Source: HRBIN23 sp046294495 (GTDB taxonomy: Bacteria > Chloroflexota > Dehalococcoidia > Lucifugimonadales > HRBIN23). From it: a stretch of 47,486 nucleotides of DNA. The stretch's first letter is position 1. Each line of letters begins with the position of its first letter. The stretch lies in contig JBKBKV010000008.1 in the NCBI GenBank assembly GCA_046294495.1, forward strand, positions 1 to 47,486, given 5' to 3'. The position numbers and the translations under genes were made by a program. Positions 1 through 7,865 of the stretch are shown here, piece by piece. The notes beneath the pieces are model-generated. The model was not told the origin of the DNA. It did not search any database and saw only the letters and a program-made list of their open reading frames with translations.

Positions 1-1482
1 AAGAAGCCGGCTTCGCCCAGTGTGACGGTGCACCTAGAGGGGCACGAGGTGGCACTGGGGCACGGAGCCGTGGTCATCGCCGCTATCACCAGTTGCACCA
101 ACACCTCTAACCCCTCGGTTATGGTGGGGGCGGGCCTGCTGGCCAAGAAGGCGGTGGAGCAGGGGCTGAAGGCTCGCCCCTGGGTGAAGACCAGCCTGGC
201 CCCCGGCTCACGCGTGGTAACCGACTACCTGGAGCGGGCTGGCCTCCTCCCCTATCTGCAAGCCCTGGGCTTCCATGTGGTGGGCTACGGGTGCACAACC
301 TGTATCGGCAATAGCGGCCCTCTGCCAGATCCTGTCGCCCAAGCAGTCAATGCGCACGACCTGGTGGTTGCGGCGGTGCTTAGCGGCAACCGCAACTTCG
401 AGGCGCGTATCCATCCCCAGGTGAAAGCCAACTACCTGGCCTCGCCCGTGCTGGTGGTGGCCTATGCCCTGGCGGGGCGCGTTGACATAGACCTGACCAC
501 CGAGCCCCTGGGCTATGACCTCCAGGGTAGGCCCGTCTTCCTGAGGGACATATGGCCCTCCTCGGAGGAGGTGGCCCAGACGGTGTCCAGTGCCCTTTCC
601 CCAGACGCCTTCCGCCAGCGCTATAGCCAGGTCTTTGAGGGCGATCACCGTTGGAAGAGCCTCCCCGTCCTATCAGGCGACCTCTATGCCTGGGACCCTG
701 CCTCCACCTACATCCAGGAGGCGCCCTTTTTCCTGGAGTTGCCATCAGAGCCTCCCCCTCTTGGGGATATCCGTGGGGCGCGGGTGCTGGTAGTGCTAGG
801 CGACTCCATCACCACCGACCATATATCCCCAGCGGGGAGCATTTCTCCCCGGAGTCCTGCGGGGCAATATCTTATAAGCCGCGGCGTATCCCCGGCGGAT
901 TTCAACACCTTCGGGGCGCGCCGGGGCAATCACGAGGTGATGGTGCGGGGCACCTTTGGCAACATTCGTCTGAGGAACCTGCTGGTGCCTGGCACCGAGG
1001 GCGATTGGACGCGCCACTTCCCCAGTGGCCAGCAGATGCGCATCTTTGAGGCGTCCCAGCGCTATCAGCAGGAGGGGGTGCCCCTGCTGGTGCTGGGCGG
1101 GAAAGAATACGGTTCGGGCAGTTCCCGGGACTGGGCCGCCAAAGGCCCGGCATTGCTGGGGGTCAAGGCCGTCATAGCGGAGAGTTATGAGCGCATTCAC
1201 CGGAGCAACCTGATCGGGATGGGTATCCTCCCGCTGCAGTTCCGCCCAGGGGAGAACTTCCAGGCCCTGGGTCTGACGGGCGAAGAGGTCTACGACATCC
1301 TGGGCCTTTCTGATGGTCTAAGGCCGAAGCAGGAGCTGACAATACGGGTGCGCAAGGATGGGCAGGAGCGCACCTTTACGGTTATCGCACGCGTGGATAC
1401 CCCCGTTGAGGTGGAATATCTGCGCAACGGCGGGGTCCTGCACACCGTCCTGCGGCGCCTGCTGCGGGGGAGCGCTTCCTAG
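1..1482 (+). CDS. acnA: Aconitate hydratase, C-terminal part (5' end outside the window)
   Basis: Aconitase interconverts citrate and isocitrate in the TCA cycle using a [4Fe-4S] cluster. The reading frame is open from base 1, so the N-terminal part lies upstream and only about 493 residues are visible. The three cluster-binding cysteines are present: one in ITSCTNTSNPS (residue 32 counted from base 1) and two in GCTTCIGNSG (residues 98 and 101). The C-terminal swivel domain follows, with GDSITTDHISPAGSI and the substrate-binding GSGSSRDWAAKGP motif, then SNLIGMGILPLQF. A GTG at base 22 is internal to the conserved fold and is not the true start. The whole enzyme would be roughly 900 residues, as usual for the AcnA/IRP type. 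A dienelactone hydrolase gene follows 52 bases downstream on the same strand. Confidence 0.96.
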   Translation, partial: KKPASPSVTVHLEGHEVALGHGAVVIAAITSCTNTSNPSVMVGAGLLAKKAVEQGLKARPWVKTSLAPGSRVVTDYLERAGLLPYLQALGFHVVGYGCTTCIGNSGPLPDPVAQAVNAHDLVVAAVLSGNRNFEARIHPQVKANYLASPVLVVAYALAGRVDIDLTTEPLGYDLQGRPVFLRDIWPSSEEVAQTVSSALSPDAFRQRYSQVFEGDHRWKSLPVLSGDLYAWDPASTYIQEAPFFLELPSEPPPLGDIRGARVLVVLGDSITTDHISPAGSISPRSPAGQYLISRGVSPADFNTFGARRGNHEVMVRGTFGNIRLRNLLVPGTEGDWTRHFPSGQQMRIFEASQRYQQEGVPLLVLGGKEYGSGSSRDWAAKGPALLGVKAVIAESYERIHRSNLIGMGILPLQFRPGENFQALGLTGEEVYDILGLSDGLRPKQELTIRVRKDGQERTFTVIARVDTPVEVEYLRNGGVLHTVLRRLLRGSAS

Positions 1483-1534
1483 CCACGCATGACGCTATAG
1501 AATTGGGCACAGAGCACATTCACAGGAGGGGCGT

Positions 1535-2299
1535 ATGTGGAACCAGTGGCGCACCGATGCCTACGAGGGTATGCTGGCTGAAATCATTACCTATAGGGGG
1601 CACAGCGGAGACCTTATCAACGCCTACTTCTCCCGTCCGATAGGGCAGGGGCCGTATCCGGGCATTGTGCTGGTGCACCACCTTCCGGGCTGGGATGAGT
1701 TTTATCGGGAGACCGCGCGGCGCTTCACCAGCCACGGCTACATCGTCATCTGCCCCAACCTTTACTATCGCTTCGGGCACGGCACCCCCGAGGAGGTGGC
1801 CGCCCGGGTTCGTGGTGCTGGGGGCGTCCCCGATGACTCGGTTGTAGGGGACTGCGAGGCGGCCATGCACTACCTGCGCTCCCTCCCCTATTGCAATGGC
1901 AAGGTGGGAATTATCGGGACCTGCTCTGGTGGACGCCACGCATTCCTGGTGGCATGCAGGGCCAAAGGGTTCAACGCCGCCGTGGACTGCTGGGGTGGTC
2001 GGGTGGTGATGGCCCCCAACGAACTTACGCCCCAGCAGCCGGTTGCTCCCATAGACTACACCAAAGACCTATCTTGTCCCCTGCTGGGCCTCTTCGGCAA
2101 CGAGGACCAGGCCCCTTCCCCCGCCCAGGTGGACCAGCACGAAGAGGCGCTGAAACGCTACGGCAAAACCTACGAGTTCTATCGCTACGACGGGGCAGGG
2201 CACGGGTTCTGGTATTACGACCGCCCTGCCTACCGCCCCCAGCAGGCCATGGATGCCTGGCAGAAGACCTTCGCCTTCTTCCGGAAGTATCTCTGGTAA
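1535..2299 (+). CDS. Dienelactone hydrolase family protein
   Basis: An alpha/beta hydrolase of 254 residues, close to the usual dienelactone hydrolase length. These enzymes hydrolyse lactones or esters with a Cys-His-Asp triad; the substrate here cannot be told. The nucleophile elbow is IIGTCSGGR with Cys130 in place of the usual serine. The acid is probably Asp191 in GNEDQAP, and the base His223 in GAGHGFWY. VLVHHLPGWDEF near residue 45 fits the oxyanion-hole region. The ATG is preceded by AGGAGGGG at a normal distance. There is no signal peptide, so it should be cytoplasmic. It may be co-transcribed with the upstream aconitase and the small gene 13 bases downstream. Confidence 0.92.
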   Translation: MWNQWRTDAYEGMLAEIITYRGHSGDLINAYFSRPIGQGPYPGIVLVHHLPGWDEFYRETARRFTSHGYIVICPNLYYRFGHGTPEEVAARVRGAGGVPDDSVVGDCEAAMHYLRSLPYCNGKVGIIGTCSGGRHAFLVACRAKGFNAAVDCWGGRVVMAPNELTPQQPVAPIDYTKDLSCPLLGLFGNEDQAPSPAQVDQHEEALKRYGKTYEFYRYDGAGHGFWYYDRPAYRPQQAMDAWQKTFAFFRKYLW

Positions 2300-2312
2300 G
2301 GGTCGGGCTGGC

Positions 2313-2564
2313 ATGCCCTCCCTACAATATCTGATAGACAGCATGTGCGCCAACTTCACAGCCCAGTCTCTGCAGGCGTTGGTGAAGGAGGTGGTGGCCG
2401 TAGGCCCGTGCACTATGCTGGACATTGCCCAAAGGGTAACAGAGAAGGATCCTTCACTGGACTTGGGGAGTGCCCGCCTGCTGGCCGAGGCGGCGGTGCA
2501 AATCCTGGCGGACAGGGGGGAAGTGGCAGTATGTGGGGAAAGGGTATGGAGGGCGGGGGGATAG
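2313..2564 (+). CDS. Small hypothetical protein (83 aa)
   Basis: Not recognised. The frame starts 13 bases after the dienelactone hydrolase stop and encodes a mainly helical 83-residue protein. A core such as LVKEVVAVGPCTMLDIAQRV followed by ARLLAEAAVQILADRGEVAV resembles the helix-turn-helix and short wing of a small DNA-binding domain, but this is an impression only. The Shine-Dalgarno sequence before the ATG at 2313 is weak; an in-frame ATG at 2343 is an alternative start. It runs into the convergent tsaD gene, with a short near-palindrome (CTACC-GAG-GGTAG, about 2578-2590) in the 37-base gap. Coding is supported by frame length and position in the operon rather than by a known family. Confidence 0.55.
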   Translation: MPSLQYLIDSMCANFTAQSLQALVKEVVAVGPCTMLDIAQRVTEKDPSLDLGSARLLAEAAVQILADRGEVAVCGERVWRAGG

Positions 2565-2601
2565 GGGCTTGACTTTGCTACCGAGGGTAGTAAACTATCC
2601 C

Positions 2602-3648
2602 CTATCCCACCCGAAGCGAGGGGTCGGCATCTAGCCCCAGGTCGTGGCGCTCCCCGCGGCGTAGGCGGTAGTAGGCGGCTGCTGCTATCATAGCCCCGTT
2701 GTCGGTGCACAGAGATGGGCGTGGCATCAGCGTGGGAACTAGGCTACGCTCCTGCATCCGTCGGCGCAGGAGGGCGTTTGCAGCGACCCCACCCCCCAGC
2801 AGTATGCCTCGCGCCCCCGTTTGGCGCACCGCCTCCAGCGTCTTCTCCACCAGAGCATCCACCACCGCCTCCTGGAAGCCGGCGGCCAGGTCTGCTACTA
2901 CCTGCTGGGGGTTAGGGCCATGCGCCAGCGGGGGAGACGCTCCCCCTTGTGAGGGGTAGACCCCTAGCGCCTGGGCGCGCCGCAGGAGTGCTGTCTTCAG
3001 GCCGCTGAAACTGAACTCTAAGCCCCCCCGTAGCACGGCACTAGGCAGAGGCTCGGGGGTTTGTGCCTTCTGCGCCTCCCGCTGGATTTCGGGGCCGCCT
3101 GGGAAGCCCAGGCCCAGCAATCGCGCCGCCTTGTCAAAGGCTTCCCCTGCCGCATCGTCTCGCGTGCGGCCAAGGAGGGCGAAATCACCGTGCCCACGCA
3201 TCAGCACCAGGTCGGTATGGCCTCCAGAGGCCAGCAGACACACTAGAGGGAAGCCAGGCTCCTGTTCCGGGTGAAGGCCAGGCTCAAGCCAGGCGGCGTA
3301 TATATGCCCTTCAAGATGGTTTATGCCGATGAAAGGCTTCTCCAGGGCCATAGCCAGCCCTTTGCCAAAGTTCAACCCTACCACCAGCGCCCCTACCAGG
3401 CCGGGGCCGTTGGTAACGGCTACGGCATCTACCTGAGGGAGTGCCACGCCCGCCTGCTGGAGGGCGCGCTCCAGGGTAGGCACCAAGGCCAGGATATGCT
3501 GGCGGGAGGCTACCTCTGGCACCACGCCCCCATAGCGGGCGTGAAGTTCCACCTGGGAGGCAATTATGTTTGCCAGCAGGGTATGTCCGTCGGCCACAAG
3601 GCCCACACCCGTCTCGTCGCAAGAGGTCTCTATACCCAGGACGAGCAT
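2602..3648 (-). CDS. tsaD: tRNA N6-adenosine threonylcarbamoyltransferase TsaD
   Basis: TsaD transfers the threonylcarbamoyl group onto A37 of ANN-decoding tRNAs, working with TsaB and TsaE; it is nearly universal and usually essential. The 348-residue length matches the family. Visible hallmarks are the ASKHA start LGIETSCDETG (residues 4-14), the metal-binding HLEGH (His111 and His115), ASGGHTDLV, GGGVAANALLRRRM near residue 290 and the C-terminal TDNGAMIA. It is the last gene of a minus-strand run with a GNAT acetyltransferase only 6 bases upstream and a NUDIX hydrolase before that. The link between tsaD and an acetyltransferase recalls the tsaD-rimI pairing seen in many bacteria. Confidence 0.97.
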   Translation of the reverse strand: MLVLGIETSCDETGVGLVADGHTLLANIIASQVELHARYGGVVPEVASRQHILALVPTLERALQQAGVALPQVDAVAVTNGPGLVGALVVGLNFGKGLAMALEKPFIGINHLEGHIYAAWLEPGLHPEQEPGFPLVCLLASGGHTDLVLMRGHGDFALLGRTRDDAAGEAFDKAARLLGLGFPGGPEIQREAQKAQTPEPLPSAVLRGGLEFSFSGLKTALLRRAQALGVYPSQGGASPPLAHGPNPQQVVADLAAGFQEAVVDALVEKTLEAVRQTGARGILLGGGVAANALLRRRMQERSLVPTLMPRPSLCTDNGAMIAAAAYYRLRRGERHDLGLDADPSLRVG

Positions 3649-3654
3649 AAGAAG

Positions 3655-4236
3655 TTACCCTGGAGGAGGAGGGGCGCGGCGTGGAATACGGCCAGCCTGC
3701 GCCTCCTGGAGGCGTAGCCACTGCTCGCGGGTAATTTCCATGCGGACGAAGGTGTGGCCGTTGCGCCGAACGGTGCGCACGGCTGTGAAGCCAGCCTTGG
3801 CGAAACTCCTTTGGGCACGCACATTCCACTCCAGGGTGTGCAGGTAGATGCGCTTAAGGGGGGTTTCAGTGAAGATAATAGAAAGGAGGGTGTTGACGGC
3901 GTCGGTGCCGTAGCCACGGCTCCAGTAGTCCTTCTCCCCGATCATAATGCCAAGTTCCGCCTCCCCAGCGGTGTAGTCAATATCGTAATACATGCAGTTG
4001 CCGATGTGCTTGCCATCCAGGGTGTCTATGGCGAAGCGGCGGGACCATGGGTAGGGGTAACGCAGTTCATCCTCGTAGAGGCGCAGGTAGTCGTGGAAGG
4101 ACATACGCAGGGGTGGGGCGGCATCCAGGCGGGCCAGTTCCTCGTCACTACGCCAGCGGTAGTCGTCGTGGGCGTCGGAGAGGTGTTTTTCCCGAAGGAT
4201 GACCTTCTGGCCCCGCCACACCTTAGCGGTCTTCAC
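3655..4236 (-). CDS. GNAT family N-acetyltransferase (RimJ/RimL-like)
   Basis: A 193-residue GNAT-fold protein of the RimJ/RimL/Acetyltransf_3 type, which acetylates amino groups of ribosomal proteins, metabolites or drugs using acetyl-CoA. The N-terminal VILREKHLSDAHDDYRW is typical of the family. The CoA pyrophosphate-binding loop is DYWSRGYGTDAVNTLL near residue 105, and LEWNVRAQRSFAKAGF is the usual C-terminal signature. The substrate is unknown. The start overlaps the NUDIX stop by 4 bases (ATGA), so the two are translationally coupled. A Pro-rich tail (about the last 15 residues) runs up to the tsaD start. Confidence 0.9.
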   Translation of the reverse strand: MKTAKVWRGQKVILREKHLSDAHDDYRWRSDEELARLDAAPPLRMSFHDYLRLYEDELRYPYPWSRRFAIDTLDGKHIGNCMYYDIDYTAGEAELGIMIGEKDYWSRGYGTDAVNTLLSIIFTETPLKRIYLHTLEWNVRAQRSFAKAGFTAVRTVRRNGHTFVRMEITREQWLRLQEAQAGRIPRRAPPPPG

Positions 4237-4688
4237 GGTTCCTCCTCACTCAGGGCTTGAACGGCGGCCTCCACTGTCCGCTGTTCGTTCTTGTAGGACA
4301 GCACCTTCAGGGCCTCCTCAACGGGGAACCAGCGCACCTCATCATACTCTTTATCGTGCAAGGCCACATCTCCTCCAACGGCCCGCATCAGGTAGAAGTA
4401 GACGGTCTTGTGGCAGCGGACCTTGTCAGTGGGGCGGACGAACCAGTATTCAATCTTTCCTATAGGGCGTTCCAGCACCACCTGGAGGCCCGTCTCTTCG
4501 GCGCTCTCCCGCAGGGCTGCATCTTCAAGGCTTTCGCCAGGGTTGGGGGTTCCTTTTGGGAGGCCCCACCCTGCCCTGCCGGCCCGCTCCTTCCACCCGC
4601 ACAGGGCCACCTCTATATGGCTGTCCCGCCGGCGATAGACCACCCCTCCTGCTGACACCAGGTGTTCTACGGCTTTACGCTCTGCCAA
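4233..4688 (-). CDS. NUDIX hydrolase
   Basis: A 151-residue NUDIX protein that should hydrolyse a nucleoside diphosphate linked to another moiety. The NUDIX box is complete at residues 46-68 (G-x5-E-x7-RE-x2-EE-x-G-L, Glu52, Arg60, Glu61, Glu64, Glu65). The N-terminal AGGVVYRRRD and the WGLPKG before the box resemble the Ap4A hydrolase/MutT-like branch, but the substrate is not certain. The start is TTG, with an in-frame stop 4 codons upstream, so a longer product is impossible; an internal GTG near residue 11 is the only alternative. A TTGACG-N17-TAGCAT promoter lies upstream on the minus strand. It heads the operon with the acetyltransferase and tsaD. Confidence 0.93.
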   Translation of the reverse strand: MAERKAVEHLVSAGGVVYRRRDSHIEVALCGWKERAGRAGWGLPKGTPNPGESLEDAALRESAEETGLQVVLERPIGKIEYWFVRPTDKVRCHKTVYFYLMRAVGGDVALHDKEYDEVRWFPVEEALKVLSYKNEQRTVEAAVQALSEEEP

Positions 4689-4717
4689 AGTGCCAACCCG
4701 TCAGTTATGCTATCCCC

Positions 4718-4746
4718 ATGCTACGGGGCGAGTGGGGAAGCGTCAA
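4718..4746 (-). promoter_or_regulatory. Promoter of the NUDIX-GNAT-tsaD operon
   Basis: Read on the minus strand, TTGACG (4746-4741) is followed after 17 bases by TAGCAT (4723-4718). A second TAGCAT lies 5 bases further downstream (4712-4707), giving a short direct repeat. The site is 30 bases upstream of the TTG start. It lies in the 236-base divergent gap shared with guaB3. Confidence 0.5.
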
Positions 4747-4853
4747 GGCAGTATTTTAGCCCAATACGTGTGAGGCTGTTAGGAGATGCCTGCGGGTGCT
4801 GGCTTTTTGGGGCAATCCCAACCACGGGGTAGCAGGCCCAGACCCTCGCCTCC

Positions 4854-4882
4854 TTGACCAGGCCCTGGGGCATTGCTACACT
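4854..4882 (+). promoter_or_regulatory. Promoter of guaB3
   Basis: TTGACC (4854-4859), a 17-base spacer and TACACT (4877-4882), with TG-C just before the -10, an extended -10 element. It would start transcription about 35 bases before the guaB3 ATG. The match is by eye to the sigma-70 consensus. Confidence 0.5.
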
Positions 4883-4924
4883 GGCCTCAACATAGGATGA
4901 TAGCCGTGGAAAGATAGGGGTGCT

Positions 4925-6064
4925 ATGCTCCAGTTCAAGGAAATCCGCCGTGCTTACGGTTTTGACGAGGTGGCCATCGTCCCAGGTCAGGTTACCATTA
5001 ACCCCGACCAGACCAACATTGACTTCCTTTTAGGTCCATATCGCTTTGCTATCCCCTTCTTGGCTTCTGCAATGGACGCAGTAGTGAGCCCCTCCTTTGC
5101 AGTGAGCATGGGGAAGGCTGGCGGTTTGGCCGTCCTGAACCTGGAAGGGGTATGGACACGCTACGAAGACGCCGATGTAGTGTTGCAGCAGGTGGCCGAG
5201 GCCCCCCAGGAAGAGGTTACCGCCCTCCTTCAGAAGGTTTACACCGCTCCCATCAAGGAGCACCTTGTGGGCCAACGCATCCAAGAGATAAAGGAGGGGG
5301 GTGTGGTTTGCGCTGTAGCGGTAACCCCCCAAAATACCAAGCGCCTCGCACCTATTGCGGTGGAGGCAGGGGCCGATATCCTGGTTGTTCAGGCCACTGT
5401 AACCACGGCTCGCCATATCTCCAAGAGTTACCGGGGTCTCATTTTCTCGGAACTGGTGCAACAGGTAAAAGTGCCCGTCATAGTGGGGAACTGCGTTACC
5501 TATAGCGCCGCCCTGGAACTCATGGAGACAGGGGTTCACGGCATCCTGGTAGGTGTGGGGCCTGGAGCGGCTTGCACCACGCGAGAGGTGGTAGGCGTGG
5601 GTGTGCCCCAGGTAACGGCCACTATGGACTGCGCCGCCGCCCGGGAGGAATATTATCGCCAGACCGGCCGATATGTGGCGGTTATCACCGATGGAGGTAT
5701 GCGCACCGGTGGGGAGGTCTGCAAGGCTTTCGCCTCCGGCGCCGATGCGTTGATGCTGGGCACTCCCTTTGCCCAGGCCAGGGAGGCCCCCGGCCGGGGG
5801 TATAACTGGGGTATGGCCACCCCTCACGCTGCCCTGCCCAGGGGAACACGGGTCAAGGTAGGCGTCAAGGGAAGCCTCCAGGAGATCCTCTTTGGCCCCT
5901 CTAGGGTTACCGATGGCACCATGAACCTGGTCGGGGCCCTTCGGGTAAGCATGGGTATGGTGGGTGCCTTCACAATCCGGGATTTCCAGCGGGCAGAACT
6001 CATCTATGCCCCCGACATCAAGACAGAAGGGAAAGCGTTTCAGATGGCCCAACGCTTGTTATGA
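4925..6064 (+). CDS. guaB3: GuaB3-type IMP dehydrogenase family protein
   Basis: A 379-residue IMPDH/GMPR-superfamily TIM barrel without the CBS pair that canonical GuaB carries between strand and helix 4-5. The opening YGFDEVAIVPGQVTINPDQT and the segment ASAMDAVVSPSFA are typical of the GuaB3 branch known from cyanobacteria, actinobacteria and Chloroflexota. The catalytic-loop cysteine is Cys217 in VGPGAACTTR, equivalent to the GSICTTR of IMPDH. The phosphate-binding stretch AVITDGGMRTGGEVCKAFASGADALM is conserved (first 20 residues cited elsewhere only as a motif at about 255-280). Whether it oxidises IMP or has another role here is not settled by sequence. It has its own promoter, and its stop overlaps the next frame. 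Confidence 0.92.
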   Translation: MLQFKEIRRAYGFDEVAIVPGQVTINPDQTNIDFLLGPYRFAIPFLASAMDAVVSPSFAVSMGKAGGLAVLNLEGVWTRYEDADVVLQQVAEAPQEEVTALLQKVYTAPIKEHLVGQRIQEIKEGGVVCAVAVTPQNTKRLAPIAVEAGADILVVQATVTTARHISKSYRGLIFSELVQQVKVPVIVGNCVTYSAALELMETGVHGILVGVGPGAACTTREVVGVGVPQVTATMDCAAAREEYYRQTGRYVAVITDGGMRTGGEVCKAFASGADALMLGTPFAQAREAPGRGYNWGMATPHAALPRGTRVKVGVKGSLQEILFGPSRVTDGTMNLVGALRVSMGMVGAFTIRDFQRAELIYAPDIKTEGKAFQMAQRLL

Positions 6065-6075
6065 GGAGGGCGCCT

Positions 6076-6399
6076 GTGCTCTATGAGTTACGCATCTACG
6101 AGGCTATGCCTGGGAAACTCCCTGCGCTGAATAACCGTTTCGCCAACATCACTATCCCACTATGGAAGAGGCACGGCATCCGCCCTGTCGCCTTCTGGAC
6201 TGAAGAGTTTGGCACCAGTAATCAGTTGGTCTATTTGCTGGCGTGGGAGAGCCTGGCCGAGCGAGAGCAGAAGTGGGCCTCCTTCCAGAGCGACCCTGAA
6301 TGGCAGGCCAGGCGTGCAGAAACAGAGCGGGAAGGCCCCCTGGTGGCCCGTGTGCACAACCGCATCCTGCGCCCCACACCTTATTCACCAATGCAATAA
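6076..6399 (+). CDS. NIPSNAP family protein
   Basis: A small ferredoxin-like (dimeric alpha-beta barrel) protein of about 107 residues. The N-terminal LYELRIYEAMPGKLPALNNR and the later WKRHGIRPVAFWT and VYLLAWESLAEREQKW are the usual NIPSNAP pattern. The molecular function of bacterial NIPSNAP proteins is generally unknown; some may bind small molecules or act as monooxygenase-like folds. The chosen start is GTG at 6076, 5 bases after GGAGGG; an ATG at 6061 that overlaps the guaB3 stop (ATGA) is also in frame but would destroy that spacing. It is almost certainly co-transcribed with guaB3. Confidence 0.88.
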   Translation: MLYELRIYEAMPGKLPALNNRFANITIPLWKRHGIRPVAFWTEEFGTSNQLVYLLAWESLAEREQKWASFQSDPEWQARRAETEREGPLVARVHNRILRPTPYSPMQ

Positions 6400-6475
6400 C
6401 GGCTTCGCGCCTATGGAAAAGGCGGGGTCTTGACCAGGCTTATCCTGGGGTTCTTGTAGAACTGGGCAGCAAGGC

Positions 6476-7858
6476 ATGACCTTTGTCATTCGCGACACCA
6501 CCATCGTTACAGGAGACCCTGCTCGCACCGTTCTCTACAACGCCGCCATCGCCATAGAGGATGACCATATCGCCGCCGTAGGCCCTTCCCAAGAGGTGTG
6601 CATGGCCTTTCCCGACGCAGAGGCTTTGGACGGGCGGGGCAAGGTGGTTTTCCCTGGGCTGGTCAACTGCCACGCCCACCTGGTTCTAACACACGGAAGG
6701 GGTTTATTGGACGACTTCGGTTTCCCTGCCCGCCTACGATTCCCTGTAAGCCTGCGGGGGTTCCTCTCTTCCCAGGAGGAAGTAGAAGCCATCGCCTTAC
6801 TGGGCGCTGTAGAGAGCATCCGCTCAGGTGCTACAACTATCGTGGAGATATCTTCCCGAGTGGCTACCTATGCCCCTGCCCTGGCACGAACGGGCCTGCG
6901 GTGGGTCCTGGCGGAGAACATCTGCGATGTGGTTGACGAAATGGCATGGTATGGCGGGGTTTACCAGTATTCCCCGGATAAGATGGAGGCGGCCCTCCAG
7001 GCGAGTGTGGACCTGCTAGAGAAATGGCACGGGAAGGAGCGGGGAAGAGTTACTTGCTTTCTCGCCCCGTGGGCACCGGAGATGTGCTCCCCCAACCTAC
7101 TGCGCAGGGTGCGGGAGATCGCTGAAACCTATAACACGGGTTATACCATCCACCTTGCCCAGAGCACCCTTGAGGTGGAGGTGGTGAAGAACATAAGGGG
7201 TGTGCGCCCGGCCCATTATCTATTCCACCACGATTTCCTGGGGCCTCGTCTGGTGGCGGCCCATTGCCGCTACCTGGACGACACCGAAGTGTCCCTTATG
7301 GGAGCGACAAGAAGTGGTGTTTCCCACAACGCGGCCATAGCAGCACGCCGGGGTGTCCTTGCTCCTATCAGCAAACTGCAGGCCGCTGGCTGTCATGTGG
7401 GGCTTGGTTCGGACAACTTCACCCACGACATGGTGGAGGTGCTCCGCCTAGCCCTGTGGGGGGCGCGTATGGAGAGGCGCGACGAGGTCAACCCTCAGCC
7501 CGAGGATGCCTTGGAGTGGGGGACAGGCGGAGCCTCCCGTGTCCTGGGAATGGAAAAGGCCATTGGCTCCCTGGAAGTAGGTAAGAAGGCGGACCTGTTC
7601 ATCGTAGACTCCAAGCGCTCGCATCTGGTGCCCACGCTACGCATCGTATCTGCCTTCGTCCACAACGGCCACCCATCCGATATTGAGGCGGTCATGGTAA
7701 ACGGGCGCTGGCTTATGAAGGGGGGCAAGGTGTTGACCGTGGATGAGTCGGAGGTAGTAGCCCGCGCCGAGGAGGTAGCCCACCGGGCGTGGAAGCGTGC
7801 CCTGGAGCGGTTCCCCTCGGTGCCATTCCCTATCCGCCTGCCACCTGGCCCCCTGTAG
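6476..7858 (+). CDS. Amidohydrolase family protein (SAH/MTA deaminase or TrzN/AtzA-like)
   Basis: A 460-residue metal-dependent amidohydrolase of the cytosine deaminase-like subgroup that includes S-adenosylhomocysteine/5'-methylthioadenosine deaminases and triazine hydrolases. The composite N-terminal beta domain ends in VVFPGLVNCHAHL, carrying the HxH metal ligands. Later ligands are the His of YTIHLAQS, the His of VAAHCRYLDDTE and the Asp of GLGSDNFTHDM. The C-terminus GSLEVGKKADLFIVD is typical. In most relatives the position after HLA is a catalytic Glu (HLAE); here it is Gln, which makes ordinary deaminase activity uncertain. It stands 76 bases after the NIPSNAP gene and its stop lies only 7 bases from the convergent dehydrogenase gene. 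Confidence 0.9.
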   Translation: MTFVIRDTTIVTGDPARTVLYNAAIAIEDDHIAAVGPSQEVCMAFPDAEALDGRGKVVFPGLVNCHAHLVLTHGRGLLDDFGFPARLRFPVSLRGFLSSQEEVEAIALLGAVESIRSGATTIVEISSRVATYAPALARTGLRWVLAENICDVVDEMAWYGGVYQYSPDKMEAALQASVDLLEKWHGKERGRVTCFLAPWAPEMCSPNLLRRVREIAETYNTGYTIHLAQSTLEVEVVKNIRGVRPAHYLFHHDFLGPRLVAAHCRYLDDTEVSLMGATRSGVSHNAAIAARRGVLAPISKLQAAGCHVGLGSDNFTHDMVEVLRLALWGARMERRDEVNPQPEDALEWGTGGASRVLGMEKAIGSLEVGKKADLFIVDSKRSHLVPTLRIVSAFVHNGHPSDIEAVMVNGRWLMKGGKVLTVDESEVVARAEEVAHRAWKRALERFPSVPFPIRLPPGPL

Positions 7859-7865
7859 GCGATAC

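Noticed and set aside
2565..2601. TTGACT-N17-TAAACT and a small hairpin in the gap between the 83-aa gene and tsaD
   Set aside because: A plus-strand promoter here would read only antisense into tsaD, and the hairpin lacks a T-run. Both may be chance.
5030..6052. Long antisense open frame (340 codons) opposite guaB3
   Set aside because: GC-rich DNA often leaves the opposite strand open. The plus strand encodes a complete GuaB3 with catalytic Cys and a promoter; the antisense frame shows no family pattern.
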